Source: Alisma plantago-aquatica
Lineage: Eukaryota > Streptophyta > Magnoliopsida > Alismatales > Alismataceae
DNA: 64,000 nt
Direction: 5' to 3'
NCBI GenBank assembly: GCA_963693085.1
Contig: OY856409.1
Location: 1,533,466,472 to 1,533,530,471, forward strand
Shown: positions 12,372 through 24,204 of the stretch, one piece after another
Layout of the letters: each line of letters starts with the position of its first letter
Numbering within the stretch: the stretch's first letter is position 1
The notes under the pieces: model-generated
Seen by the model: only the letters and a program-made list of their open reading frames with translations
Told to the model about the DNA's origin: nothing
The model's database searches: none
Program-made: the position numbers and the translations under genes

Positions 12372-12985
12372 AATTAGTTGAGAAGAGATGTCCACTTAAT
12401 AATAGAAATAAGAGATTAAATATTGCTAATGAAGCTCCACCATCAAGCTCAATTCCCTTTTGTTGATTGAAGAAGAAAATACCAACAGGCTTGTTGATGT
12501 GAGAATGAGAAAGAAAATGAGAGAATTGGTATGTAGAATGAGAAGAGAATGAGAGAATTTGTGTGTGAAAATGAGAAGAGAATGAGAGAATTGGTTGTGT
12601 AAAAATGAGAAGAGAAGGGGGGTTTATATAGGAGAAAGTAGGGGGGTAGAAGGGAAAAAAGGCCAAAAAATGACTGTTAGCCACCCCCAGCCCGTGCCCA
12701 CGCCAACGACCACCTAGGGTCGCCGTGCCACGTGGAGACCCCAGGATGAAGATTTCGTTCTGACCAGCGTCTTCATCCTGGGGTCGCACATGGCGCATCC
12801 ACCCCAGGTGACCGTAGGCGCGGGGCCAGCTATGGCTGTGTGGACCAATGGCGTTGAAGACGCCACTCAGTTTGGCGTCTTTGGTCTTTCCTCTCTCCCA
12901 AACTCGAGTATCCCGGTAAATTTGTTCTAAAATCATCTACTTTGGTCATTAAATAGAACAAACTCGTTTATTTTGATTTTTTTCC
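12372..12985 (-). repeat. Right TIR of the MULE
   Basis: Inverted copy of 5975-6560, diverged by many point changes but colinear. Carries the GC-rich hairpin (about 12699-12820) and an inward TATA box (minus, about 12623-12631). Weaker similarity continues inward to about 12170. Confidence 0.92.
12623..12631 (-). promoter_or_regulatory. Inward TATA box in the right TIR
   Basis: Minus-strand CTATATAAA, the counterpart of the left TIR box, about 70 bp downstream of the hairpin and about 1.36 kb before the transposase start at 11262. Confidence 0.6.
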
Positions 12986-12993
12986 ATTGTGGC
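12985..12993. other. Target-site duplication, right copy (MULE)
   Basis: CATTGTGGC, identical to 5966-5974. Removing the MULE and one copy joins the GC-richer block at 5240-5965 to ATTATGCTACC at 12994. Confidence 0.92.
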
Positions 12994-13038
12994 ATTATGC
13001 TACCTTGCATGTCATATCATAATCCTAAGAAAATTGTA

Positions 13039-13043
13039 TAAGT
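13039..13043. other. Target-site duplication, left copy (element C)
   Basis: TAAGT, repeated at 19495-19499. Five bases is standard for LTR retrotransposons and confirms both ends of element C. Confidence 0.93.
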
Positions 13044-13808
13044 TGAAAAACTACTAGAGGGGGGGTGAATAGAGTTTTATAGTTAATTTTAACAATTATT
13101 GAACTCAAGCAATCAACCACAAAAATATTGGACAAGGGGACAAGGATTTAGAGTGGTTCCTACCTTAGCAAATACTAAGGTAGTCAGTCCACTACCCGGT
13201 TGCTTACCCAACCGAGATTTGGAAAGAAATTAATTTTATTACCTCGCAAGGACTTTACATAAAATTACAATTCCTTTCCCAAAACCCTTCAAGCAGCCTT
13301 CACCTAGAAGTAATCGCCCAACCTTGAAGCAGCCTTCACCTAGAAGTAATTGCACCACCTTGAAGCAGCCTTCCTCCTGAAGTAGCTTCCCGTTGCAATA
13401 GCCTTCTTGAAGTAGCTTCCCGTGCGATAGCCTTCTTGAAGTAGCTTGAAGTCCACCTTCTCCTCCGAGAAGAACCTTCTCCAATCCGCAGCCTCCAACC
13501 CTAGGAGTAGCAAGGAGAATACAAAGAATAAAAAGGAATAAGAAGGAAAATAGAAATTACAACTTATCCTTTTAAGCACAAGGCTTGATTTGCCTATATC
13601 AAGCGTATTGATCTCCTAACCAATGAGTGTAGAAGTGTAAGTGCTGTGGTAAGGAGATGCTAGCCTATAGGACACGAAATGGGAGCAATGAGAATGAATA
13701 GAAAATGTAGGAATTGCTCTATTGCTCAAAACAATATTGCCAATGTGTATTCAAGCTCAAGTATAGCACAAGTGTAGCTTAGGTGTGTTTTGGTGTCCTA
13801 AGGCATGT

Positions 13809-13820
13809 CCTATTTATAGG
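13809..13820 (-). promoter_or_regulatory. TATA box of element C LTR
   Basis: Minus-strand CCTATAAATAGG, about 670 bp from the LTR 5' end, in the position expected at the U3/R boundary. The same motif is at 18818-18829 in the 5' LTR, which would drive the element. Confidence 0.75.
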
Positions 13821-13954
13821 AATGGCCTATGGATGCTTAAGGACGTTCTAGACAACTTCTAGGGGTTTCTAAGTGCTTAACTAGCCGTTAGGTATAAGTT
13901 AGGTGCATTAGTAACGGCTAGTTGCTTTATTCTGCAGTTGCTGTCAGAGACCAT

Positions 13955-14147
13955 CTCGGTCGACAAATTGTCGACCGAGATACCTACTCGGTCGAAGTTT
14001 TGTCGACCGACAGGCTCTCTGGATCAACGTTCATTTGCAACTGTCAACTACCTTGTCAGTTGTGTCTAACGGCTACTTGAGTCAATCTCGGTCGAGAAGT
14101 TTGTCGACCAAGAGTGTCTCGGTCGAGAAGTGTGGTCGATCGAGATT
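13955..14147. repeat. TCGGTCGA palindrome cluster in the C 3' LTR
   Basis: The first unit is a perfect hairpin with 10-bp arms CTCGGTCGAC and GTCGACCGAG around AAATT (13955-13979). It is followed by three more CTCGGTCGA...TCGACC(G/A)A pairs to 14147. The cluster lies 135-340 bp upstream of the TATA box. These CpG-rich units stand out against AT-rich DNA. A matching cluster is at about 18963-19154 in the 5' LTR. Confidence 0.92.
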
Positions 14148-14485
14148 GACCCTGTTTCAATCTTTTAATTAAACCACTAAGTATGTGTATGAGTGTGCAT
14201 ATGTGATCCTATTTGAAGGAGATGACCTAACTAAGTGTGGTGTTTAGCTAGGGAGATCTAACGCTTGATTTACATGAAGTCTAAGTACTTGTACATTATA
14301 TATTTGTACAAGTTTACAATTGATTACATTGCATGACATTTACAAGCATTCAAGCGTATGGATTCCCTAGAACTTTGTCATCACCTTGTTCCTGCACACT
14401 TAAGTAGCTCATTAGATTAATAGGAATGAAATGTTTGTCATCATCGAAACAAAGGGATTTATCATAATGTCCAATTTATCCAACA

Positions 14486-14499
14486 ATCTCCCCCTTTTT
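14486..14499 (-). promoter_or_regulatory. Element C polypurine tract
   Basis: Minus-strand AAAAAGGGGGAGAT directly adjoins the 3' LTR, the usual second-strand primer. Confidence 0.85.
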
Positions 14500-17050
14500 G
14501 AAGATGAGAAACATTTCCCAAAATATGAAATAAGGAAATATAAAGCATGTGAGTTTCATACCTGAAGATTACCTTTTGTAGCCATTCTTGTTTTACAAGT
14601 GAGTGCTGACCATCAAGATGAAACTCATTTATATTTTTGATTTTATATTCTTTCTCCCCCTTTGTCATTTCAAAAAGATATCCAGGTTGAATATTATTTT
14701 TCTTCTCCCCCTTAATTTTATATTATGCTCCCCCTTAAATAGATATCCTATTAGGAACATGGATTTAATATCATTTTTGTCTAATTTATCCACAATTTGT
14801 TTCTCAATTATTTGCAAAGGATGGTAAGCCTCAAAAGGATATGAGATTCCCTTAAGCTTATTGATTTCTCATCTATCAAGGGATGTTAAGCCCTAAAGTA
14901 AATGAGAATCCTTTAAGTACAAGATATCATATTCATACATTTCTTTATAATCAAGAGTAAAAATACTAAGGTCGTATCAATCTTCAACTGATGTTTACAA
15001 TGTTTTTGTAAGCTTCTTAATCAAATAGTAAAAGTTGTTTTTATGAGCTCCCCCTTAATCTTACAATTAAAGCAATTTAAGGCTTCTAAGGTCACAAAAG
15101 ATTTTAAATTTTGATTTTGACCTTTATTGAAAATATACTAAGATTAATTTCAATAAATTGATATCCGAATAAGCATTTTGTCAAAGCTTATTTTAGGTCG
15201 CCCTTGACTACGACCATAGCGCCCCTTGGTCAATTTTAATTTTAACCAAGAGGCAAATTCTGCAGATTTCCAAATTAAACATTCATATGTGAAGTATAAT
15301 TTCTGCAGATAACTATAAATATCAATTTGAAGCACATTATTATAAAGACTTAATATGAGCATCATAGTGAAGTCTTTGACCTTGATTTTTCTAGAATGCA
15401 TGTTTTACATTCATTGTGAATGATGTTTCATATGCTTTGCTATGGGTATAAAAATATCAAATCCCATTTCTTCTTATACCCTTATCATAAGATTCTTTAG
15501 AAACATAGATTTTGAAAGCAAGATTAATATCTTAAAGTCAAGATTTTTGCTTTTGATTTCTGAGAACAAACAAATAGATAAAAACATTAACATTTTGTTC
15601 TAAGAGACACCGTTTGGCTTGTCATAGCAATATCATCATCACAAGCTGTGTCCACAATTATTATCTATTATGTCAAGATGCTTTTATGCTAATGACATTT
15701 GCAATTATCTGAATCACAATGATCATTCATGGTTTGTATATATGAATCAAAGCATAATGAAGCATATCCATGATGTAATTATAAAACAATTGAAGGATGA
15801 AATTTAACCCATGGTTTTTATGGAACTAGATCAAGGAATACTTAGAATGGACCTATATGATTCAAGTGAAGGCATGTTGCAAATATCAATGTGTGATTTG
15901 TCTTAAAGATTCATTCATAATTCCAATTAAGTTTATAGCAGACTGAGCTAGTCGGTTTGCAGAAACTTATTCGGTCGAACTCTTCTCAACCGAAACATTT
16001 TCGGTCGAAGTATTTCTCGATCGAGAATGTTTCTGCAAATTTCATTCAGCAATTTGTATAACTTCTGTTATAGGTGTCAAATCCTATATACTCTTGTTTT
16101 CAGATAATATACTTTAGAAGCATTTTTCCTTGAATCCTTACTTTTTATTTCTTAGAACAAATAAATGGATAAAACAAAAAAATTTTGTTCTACAGAAACA
16201 TAGTTACTGAAATATAATAGTCATGATGCTATAGAGAGGTAGAAGCATATCCATAGTGCAATAATTTAAATTGCAACACATACATGGTTCATGTATAGAT
16301 ATTCCAAGGATTACTTAGGAAAACCATGTAAATTATGAGAAAACAGTAATTTCCTTGGTTAAGCTAATCATGATTTTTCAGTTTTAAATCCAACCGTTGA
16401 GAGTAAACCAAAATAGTCTCATATAAGTTTTCAATTTTAAGAAAAACTTTTATAACTGATCATGCCTAAGAAACTTTTCAAACAATGAATAAGGTTTGTT
16501 CAAGATTAGTCTTTTTATAGCACTTTTGCAATATGTTTAAGGATTTTCTACTCATAATGTTACGTAAACGATCAATATGTCTTGCTACAAAAATTGTCTT
16601 CCAAGATTTTATTCTTGATTTGCATGTTAATTCAATCATCAATAACAATTTGATAGCAAACTAGGTTGGTTGAAAAACAATTTCAGAAGATTTATGTCAG
16701 ACTTGACAACAGAAGCCTGCTCGGTCGACCATTTCTCGACCGACAGGTCCCTCGGTCGACAGTGTCTCGACCGAGAAAGGTTCTGTGTTGTTTCAGACCT
16801 ATTTTCAAATATTGTTTTTAATTAAAAGCAATAGTATGAAAGTTAAAGCTCGATTTAGTTGAGATATTGAAATGTCAAAGCAACATTTAGGTTAAATCTC
16901 AACTAATCATATACATTTTGTGAATTCAAACTAAACAAGTAGTTTAAGATGTATATTTGTAAATTTGATTTCTTGGTGTCCAATTATGTTAAGTTGAGAT
17001 AGACATAGAGATATACAACTTAGAGTCTTTGGTCATATCTCAACTTAATT
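14500..17050 (-). other. Non-coding interior of element C
   Basis: AT-rich, with only short frames and no retroelement motif on either strand. It holds two further clusters of the LTR palindrome motif: 15951-16033 (TCGGTCGAACTC...CTCGATCGAGAATG type) and 16721-16781 (CTCGGTCGACC...TCGACCGAG type). The clusters therefore occur both in LTRs and in the interior. Confidence 0.75.
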
Positions 17051-17900
17051 TTATCCATTTAGTTTTGGGGTTTTTGGAACCCATACTAACTCAACATTCT
17101 TTTTCTTGTATGGGCATGAAAAAGAGTAATGTCCAAGACGTGAGCAATAATGGCAACATATAGAATCAACCTCAAGTCTTTTTCTATGGTTTTGTTCTAG
17201 GTTGTTCTTTGGTACAAATGTAGCTTGATGTGCTCGTGTCTTTCTAGGTTGTTGATGAGATTTCCCTTTGGGCTTATAACCTAGTCCTCTTCTCCCAATT
17301 TTATGATAGGAATCATTCAATATTCTATCAAGGATTCCATTGTTGCTTAACCTACTAACTTCTTGTTGCAACTTAGCGATCTCATCCATTCTTTTCTTAA
17401 TATCTAGTTTTGCTTGATCTAGATTGGATGATAAAGAATTCCTTTCTTTCACTATATTATCATAATCTAGATGTGTACACAAAACAGGTTGTTTTTGAAG
17501 ATCATTAATCTTTGCAAGTAATCCAACTTTTTCTTGAGATAGAAGATCATAATTTGTTTCTAGAGTAAAAATCTTCACGTTACTATTACTCAGAGATGAT
17601 TTCAAAGTATGATTTTCAGAAATAATGCTATCTTTTTCAAAACCAAGATCATTCAATTTAGCATATAAATCTTCTTTTTCGGATGTAAGAGCAAGAAGTC
17701 TAGCATTTAACTCATCATTTGTTTTATTAGACTACTTTAATTTCTTCTTGCACTCAATATACTTATTATGTGTTTCTTCAAGACTAGAAATTAGCTCTTC
17801 TTTTGATAAATCAAGAATACTTACCTCTTCTTCTTCTTCTTCATTGGTTGTAGCAATGAGACAATTTTTGAGGACCTATTTCTTCTTTTCTCTCCATGGA
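17051..17900 (-). pseudogene. gag: Copia-like gag fragment with zinc knuckle (element C)
   Basis: The 201-codon frame at 17051-17656 has a heptad-like coiled-coil N-terminal half (ENHTLKSSLSNSNVKIFTLE onward), a basic segment, and a CX2CX4HX4C zinc knuckle CCHYCSRLGHYSFSCP near residues 164-180, followed by VWVPKTPKLNG, a phrase typical of the gag/protease junction of copia elements. Upstream in the same frame, past one stop near 17730, lie an acidic NEEEEEE tract and more coiled coil, so the real frame began further right. No pol follows. It lies just downstream of the primer-binding site. It probably served RNA packaging. Confidence 0.8.
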
Positions 17901-18037
17901 TAACCGATTGTTGTATGGTTTGATCCTAAACACCAATTGCAGCTTGTCAAAGGTTGGTCCAAGTTGCTCCTTTGCCTGCGGTTGTAGTCACCTCCACCCT
18001 TCATTCTTCAAGACCTGGTTAGGGTTCCTTGAAGCCT

Positions 18038-18049
18038 GCTCTGATACCA
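18038..18049 (-). promoter_or_regulatory. Element C primer-binding site
   Basis: Minus-strand TGGTATCAGAGC, two bases after the 5' LTR. It matches the plant initiator-Met tRNA 3' end, the usual plant retrotransposon primer. Confidence 0.93.
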
Positions 18050-18051
18050 AC

Positions 18052-19494
18052 TGAAAAACTACTAGAGGGGGGGGTGAATAGAGTTTTATAGTTAATTTTA
18101 ACAATTATTGAACTCAAGCAATCAACCAAAAAAATATTGGACAAGGGGACAAGGATTTAGAGTGGTTCCTACCTTAGCAAATACTAAGGTAGTCAGTCCA
18201 CTACCCGGTTGCTTACCCAACCGGGATTTGGAAAGAAATTAATTTTATTACCTCGCAAGGACTTTACATAAAATTACAATTCCTTTCCCTAAACCCTTCA
18301 AGCAGCCTTCACCTAGAAGTAATCGCCCAACCTTGAAGCAGCCTTCACCTATAAGTAATTGCACCACCTTGAAGCAGCCTTCCTCCTGAAGTAGCTTCCC
18401 GTTGCAATAGCCTTCTTGAAGTAGCTTCCCGTGCAATAGCCTTCTTGAAGTAGCTTGAAGTCCACCTTCTACTCTGAGAATAACCTTCTCCAATCCGCAG
18501 CCTCCAACCCTAGGAGTAGCAAGGAGAATACAAAGAATAAAAAGGAACAAGAAGGAAAATAGAAATTACAACTTATCCTTTTAAGCACAAGGCTTGATTT
18601 GCCTATATCAAGCGTATTGATCTCCTAACCAATGAGTGTAGAAGTGTAAGTGTTGTGGTAAGGAGATGCTAGCCTATAGGACACAAAATGGCAGCAATGA
18701 GAATGAATAGCAAATGTAGGAATTTCTCTATTGCTCAAAACAATATTGCCAATGTGTATTCAAGCTCAAGTATAGCACAAGTGTAGCTTAGGTGTGTTTT
18801 GGTGTCCTAAGGCATGTCCTATTTATAGGAATGGCCTATGGATGCTTAAGGACGTTCTAGACAACTTCTAGGGGTTTCTAAGTGCTTAACTAGCCGTTAG
18901 GTATAAGTTAGGTGCATTAGTAACGGCTAGTTGCTTTATTCTGCAGTTGCTGTCAGAGACCATCTCGGTCGACAAATTGTCGACCGAGATACCTACTCGG
19001 TCGAAGTTTTGTCGACCAACAGGCTCTCTGGATCAACGTTCATTTGCAACTGCCAACTACCTTGTCAGCTGTGTCTAACGGCTACTTGAGACAATCTCGG
19101 TCGAGAAGTTTGTCGACCGAGAGTGTCTCGGTCGAGAAGTGTGGTCGACCGAGATTGACCCTGTTTCAATCTTTTAATTAAACCACTAAGTATGTGTATG
19201 AGTGTGCATATGTGATCCTATTTGAAGGAGATGACCTAACTAAGTGTAGTGTTTAGCTAGGGAGATCTAACGCTTGATTTACATGAAGTCTAAGTACTTG
19301 TACATTATATATTTGTATAAGTTTACAATTGATTACAATGCATGACATTTACAAGCATTCAAGCGTATGGATTCCCTAGAACTTTGTCATCACCTTGTTC
19401 CTGCACACTTAAGTAGCTCGTTAGATTAATAGAAATGAAATGTTTGTCATCATCGAAACAAAGGGATTTATCATAATGTCCAATTTATCCAACA
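18052..19494 (-). repeat. Element C 5' LTR
   Basis: Near-identical partner of 13044-14485; minus-strand start TGTTGGATAAATTGGAC. Includes TATA at 18818-18829 and the palindrome cluster at about 18963-19154. Confidence 0.95.
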
Positions 19495-19499
19495 TAAGT
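19495..19499. other. Target-site duplication, right copy (element C)
   Basis: TAAGT, matching 13039-13043. Confidence 0.93.
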
Positions 19500-19687
19500 C
19501 TCAGTGATATAAAAATGGTCTGAGCAGCCGATTCCCATCACCCCGGCCGTTTAAAAATGGCCAAAATTGCTGGTTAACTATTTTGTAATAAATTTCCCAA
19601 TTCCTTCTTTTTGCCTATTTTTCCCACTTTTTTGCCTTTTTGAAATTATTATTGTACATCTGTAACATTAAGTAAATAATGCCCCTA

Positions 19688-20073
19688 TTTGGTTCGAGAT
19701 TGAGATTATGAAGTTTGTATCAGGTTAGTCGATACATCCATATTAGTTTATCTGGATTTGACCCAATTTTTGTTTGGCCACCCAATCCCATTACAAACAC
19801 TTATTAAACTGGACTGGCCTCGTAATTTGTGTTTTTCAGTCTGGCATATAAAACAAAATAACACAAAAGACAGAGCTAAATCTAGATTGGGTTCCTAAAA
19901 TCTTACTTCTAGTAGGACATAGTTTGTATTAGAGGATTATAGAATCCAAAACAAACCTCATTAGTCCAGTTTTTGCCAAACAAAACAAGATTGATCCTAA
20001 CTGGGTTAGTCGGGATTAGCGCCTACATGGCACAAAAAGACAATGCCCAGTCTGGTTTCAATCCCGAACCAAA
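19688..20073. mobile_element. MITE-like element, ~386 bp
   Basis: TTTGGTTCGAGATTGA at 19688-19703 is inverted as TCAATCCCGAACCAAA at 20058-20073, 15 of 16 bases matching. No coding frame lies between. The TTTGGTTCG end recalls Tourist-type or hAT-type MITEs, but no target duplication is clear, so the superfamily is left open. Confidence 0.55.
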
Positions 20074-22268
20074 CAACACATATATGATCCCAAGTATTAT
20101 TGATTATAATATATTAACTAATATACCTTAAATATCCTATGATAAGTCTGGGTATGACTAATTGATGTTTTGTTGTAATGTATGACTATTATCTAATTTA
20201 GAATTCATACTTTATTTAAATGTTCAGTTGTAATGTATGACCAATTGATGATATGCACATATAACAATTATGTTAGTAAGGTATCCAATAATTATTCTAT
20301 TGTTTACTGCTTAGCTATTTAAACATGTGATGAAAATTTTCCTTTGAATCATGTATGTTGGGCGTTTTATCCATGTCAAGTCTATTATTTTCTATATTAT
20401 GCCTATAGTTATTATCTTATAGCTATAAATGATTTGGGTGTTTTCTATTGTTGGGTAGAGTGTTTAGAGACATATAAAAGTTCGAAATAGTATAGTATTT
20501 ATAAACATATATGTGTAATTTTGTATAAAATTATATAGGAAACTAAAGTCTATTTTTTCACAAATCACCCGCTTACCACTTCACTAGTTACAAGGTGTTG
20601 TCTGCACGCTTACCGCTTAACATATTTTAAAATATTGATAAGTCTTTTCATAAGAAGCTCCAAATTGATTGAATTAACCCACCGATAACAGATCCTGACA
20701 CATTCACCTGGGGGAGGCAACTTTTGAAAGAAAAGTACATATTATATCATCTTTGGTAACAAACTTCAATAAACACAAATCATCTTTGTCTATGGAGTTG
20801 TTGGAATCTCTTCCTAGATAAACAAAATAAGTCTAAGAGAATCTGACACAAGTGATATCATGTGAATCAAGTAGCATCGAACATATTGATCACAAAACCC
20901 AATTAGAGGTACATAATGAAGCATGATATGTATTGCGGATCAACATATTCAAGCACAAAAGAATATAAACATGACATTTTTGTATGCTCTTAACTTGGCA
21001 CTGAGACTATCTAAAACACCCAATGATAACCAAATTCTATCATTTTAAGAGTATTCTAAACTAGATAGTATAAAAGATGGGATGTTTTAAGTGTAGTTGT
21101 CTAGGCGGTTAGGCGGGCCAGGCATTCTAATATTTTTCTAAACTTAGAGGACTTGGGAGCTTAGTCACCTAGGAAGCTAAGCGCAATTGCATAGGCATGT
21201 TAGGCGTTCTAATATTTTTCTATTTTTATAATTATTTTAGAATTTTAAAAAGTAGGTAGGTATTTCTATATGTGTATTTTTAGTTTCTCAAACTTAATGA
21301 ATCCTAGATTCACCTAGATGAACTCCTACCGTGACATAGATCAAATCTAATTTACTCTCATTTGACCAAAACCAGAACTGATTCATCCAAATGATACCTA
21401 AATAAACTTTAATCTAACATTGGCACACCTAATCTAGCATTGGAATGACATTATATTACCTTGTTTGACAAAATGTTGACTTGATTGGACCCAATTTTGT
21501 GCCAAAATGACAGAAACTTGGCCTAAATAGTCCTAAACGTCCACCCGGTCCAGTGTGGGCCTAGGCTTTGAGACTTGTACACCTCCTCCAGGGCCTAGCT
21601 CGCCTAGGCAGGGGTGCTGGATAACTATGGTTTTAGGGGCTATAACCCCAATTCTACCTGGGAAAGTATATGAAGAGCAAAAGACTTGTTATTGGAAGGA
21701 CTGAGATGTAACACAAGCATAGACTCAACAACATCCCAAAGCTTGAGGGTCTAATAGCAAGTATCCCCATATCACTGAATGAGTTTTTGTTTTGGTGATT
21801 CTAGAGGCTGGAAGAGAGACATTGTTCAATATCTTCTTAAAGCCTAGATTACATTAAAAAAATTCAATCATTCAGATGTGTGACAACTTAGGATAGAACA
21901 ATATATATTATTTCACCATTGGATATTGGTACGAACATTGTCTTTAACAGAATAACATCAATGGAAAGGGGAGACAATTTGATTACAAAATAAAAAATTT
22001 AAGAGATGTATTTTCTATCCAGGAGCTTGTGTACAATCTGCCTCTCCTAAACATATAGAGAAGGCAACTCAAAATATCACAAACTTGCTAATATGGGTTT
22101 AGGTGATACCCAAGGATGTGAAAGGCTTTGTAATTTCACCTTTGACTCTAATGATCTTTCAGTGCCCAACTAATTTACATATGGTGTGCAATTATTTTCA
22201 ATCAAAAATGAACATCAACAAACTATTAGATAACATACTAGATCATAAGAATAAACACAAGAAAACTA
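20074..22268. other. Intergenic DNA, no gene seen
   Basis: AT-rich with no recognisable coding region. Around 21090-21280 the phrase GGC(G/A)TTCTAATATTTTTCTA occurs twice, about 85 bp apart, amid CTAGGCGGTTAGGCGG-like text, and CCTAGGC-rich text recurs near 21550-21620. This looks like an old unclassified repeat. Confidence 0.4.
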
Positions 22269-22809
22269 TGTTACGACCTCACCTTTCAGTAACCCCCAAT
22301 TAAGGGAGACCAAAAGGATAAAGCTGCACCCATTAATTCCAGATCAAAGATTCAGCATATAACCATAAACAATTATTAAATTCTAACAGACTATACAAAA
22401 AAATGGTAATAAATTATTTCTTTGCATACCTTGAAAAGTTGGGAACTATCTTCTAACCTCAACTGAACTATTCTATCTAATTCCTCCTTGTTCATTAATT
22501 CTTGAATTCACAATATGTCGCTTTACTGTTTGTGCTTTTGAAATTCGTACCAAAATCGTTGACAAACAAAACGTCGGTTAGCCGAAGCTGGTATGTCGGG
22601 GAAACAGATAATGTTCAACTAGGTTAACAAGATAATCACTCAATTAATCATTTAATAAACAAGATTATGTTTTAAACCATATAACTCAATACATACATAT
22701 TCTCAAACTCTAGGTTGTCCCTGCAGTGGACATGGATATCACCTCTCTCTTTTAGGTAATAGAGTCGCATGGCACTATCCGAAGATAGCCCAATATCTAA
22801 CTCATTATG

Positions 22810-23040
22810 ACATGATGATCCTACCTCCATGGTAGCCATGTACTAAGTCAATCATAGACCTGATGGACCTACCCAATAGGTAGCCATGTACTAGGTCATC
22901 CATAGACCTGATGGACCTACCCAATAGGTAGCCATGTACTAGGTCATCCATAGACCTGATGGACCTACCCAATAGGTAGCCATGTACTAGGCCTTTCTCT
23001 AACCTGATGGACCTACCCATAGGCAGCCATGTACTAGGTT
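22810..23040. repeat. 48-bp minisatellite inside the A LTR
   Basis: TGATGGACCTACCCAATAGG starts at 22861, 22909, 22957 and, with changes, 23005: a 48-bp period and about 4.5 copies including a diverged first unit. The open frame through it (LVHGYLLGRSIRS repeats) is a product of the period being a multiple of three. The A 5' LTR copy is cut by element D within this repeat. Confidence 0.93.
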
Positions 23041-24192
23041 AGCTATTATGCCACAGAGAGAACCATGATCTGAGTTTATAGGTATATACATTAAGTGATA
23101 GTCATAGTCACTTTATATTTGCAATATGAACATCCAAGTAGTTTAGTTGCATTCAATGCGATTATACGCGCGAGAAACCATCGAGAAACATAAGTGGTTA
23201 ATCATAAGTAACCACATACCTTTAATTGCAGATTTCAAGATAGAAAGAGAAACCCAATCAACAAGTAAAACCTGAAATAAAAGGACAATTTTCCTTGTTT
23301 TAATATTTATCTAATTTTCATCATATTACTTTGGGTTTCAGTTCCTATTTTATGGTTCCTTTAGAAATTAGAGTTTTCACTTCTTCTTTCCTTATTATCA
23401 TCCTTATTTTATTAAACTACATGAAACCCCTTATTTCTCAGTAAATTTCGTTTATTAAGCATCTAATTATCTTATTCCACAAAAACATGCTTTTTAGCTC
23501 CTTATATCCCAAATTAGGGTTTCCATGTAAATTAACTTCCTTTTTAGGCATTATAACTCTAAATCTCATACTTTTGCATTCAAACTGATAATCATATCAC
23601 CTTTATCATTAACAAAGTTAAACTTATCAATTTGATCTAATGATTTACAAAAATACTCTTTAATCATGCAATTAGGGTTTCACATCAATTCTTAATACAC
23701 TTTATTAACAAATTAAGGTACTTTTTGTAAAACAGAAAGAACTAGGTTCTCAATTTATTTTTATTGGATTCCTCATATTTTTCTATACAACTTTCATATA
23801 TAAAGTTTTCTCATACAAGTTTCCTAGCAATTTCTATTAATTTCGCAAGATAAATCATTTTTCTTGAATTTCTATTAGAGATGCGAAATTACCAATTATG
23901 TCGATCGTCGGATGCGCCGCGGTCCAAAGTGGTCTCCTAATCCAACGATCTATGCAAAGTGCCTCCACTCGGCCCCTGACTTGCACGCCTCGAAGTCTGG
24001 ATCGTCGGATCCCCCCGGGTCCACGGTGGAATCATGATCAGACGAAGACTGCTGCTCGTCTTCTTCACTCTAGGACAGGGCAGTTCCGTGTCAATCCCTC
24101 GCCGGTGCTAAGTCAATCGGGGGATGCAGAGGGTTACAAACTCTCAAAAGTGGTTGCTCGTGTTCGTGAAGGTGCTCCTGTCTAGAAGGACC

Positions 24193-24204
24193 CCTATTTA
24201 TAGG
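24193..24204 (-). promoter_or_regulatory. TATA box of element A LTR
   Basis: Minus-strand CCTATAAATAGG within the LTR, about 880 bp from its 5' end. Confidence 0.7.

Larger units (their letters stand above)
5975..12985. mobile_element. Complete Mutator-like element (MULE) with three gene remnants
   Basis: About 7.0 kb, bounded by long terminal inverted repeats that both begin GGAAAAAAATCAAAATAAAC and by matching target duplications. Contents in order: left TIR with inward TATA box, Myb/SANT-like ORF on plus, plant mobile domain gene on minus, mudrA-like transposase on minus, right TIR with inward TATA box. The coding parts carry frameshifts and stops, so this copy is probably not self-mobile, although ends and target duplication are well preserved. 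It lies 58 bp left of LTR element C, so the two are independent insertions. Confidence 0.93.
13044..14485 (-). repeat. Element C 3' LTR
   Basis: Plus-strand TGAAAAACTACTAGAGGGG...TTATCCAACA; near-identical to 18052-19494. Contains a minus-strand TATA box at 13809-13820 and the palindrome cluster at 13955-14147 upstream of it. Confidence 0.95.
13044..19494 (-). mobile_element. Element C: complete non-autonomous LTR retrotransposon
   Basis: Two direct 1.44-kb LTRs (TG...CA), an initiator-Met-type primer-binding site, a polypurine tract and a 5-bp target duplication TAAGT define a 6.45-kb element transcribed on the minus strand. The LTRs differ only at scattered sites, roughly 2% by eye, so insertion is recent. 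The 3.6-kb interior encodes only a gag-like fragment with a zinc knuckle; no protease, integrase or reverse transcriptase motif is visible. It would need proteins from a related copia-like partner. Confidence 0.93.

Noticed and set aside
22805..23020. 71-codon repeat protein (LVHGYLLGRSIRS)
   Set aside because: A 48-bp minisatellite keeps one frame open; no other evidence of coding.
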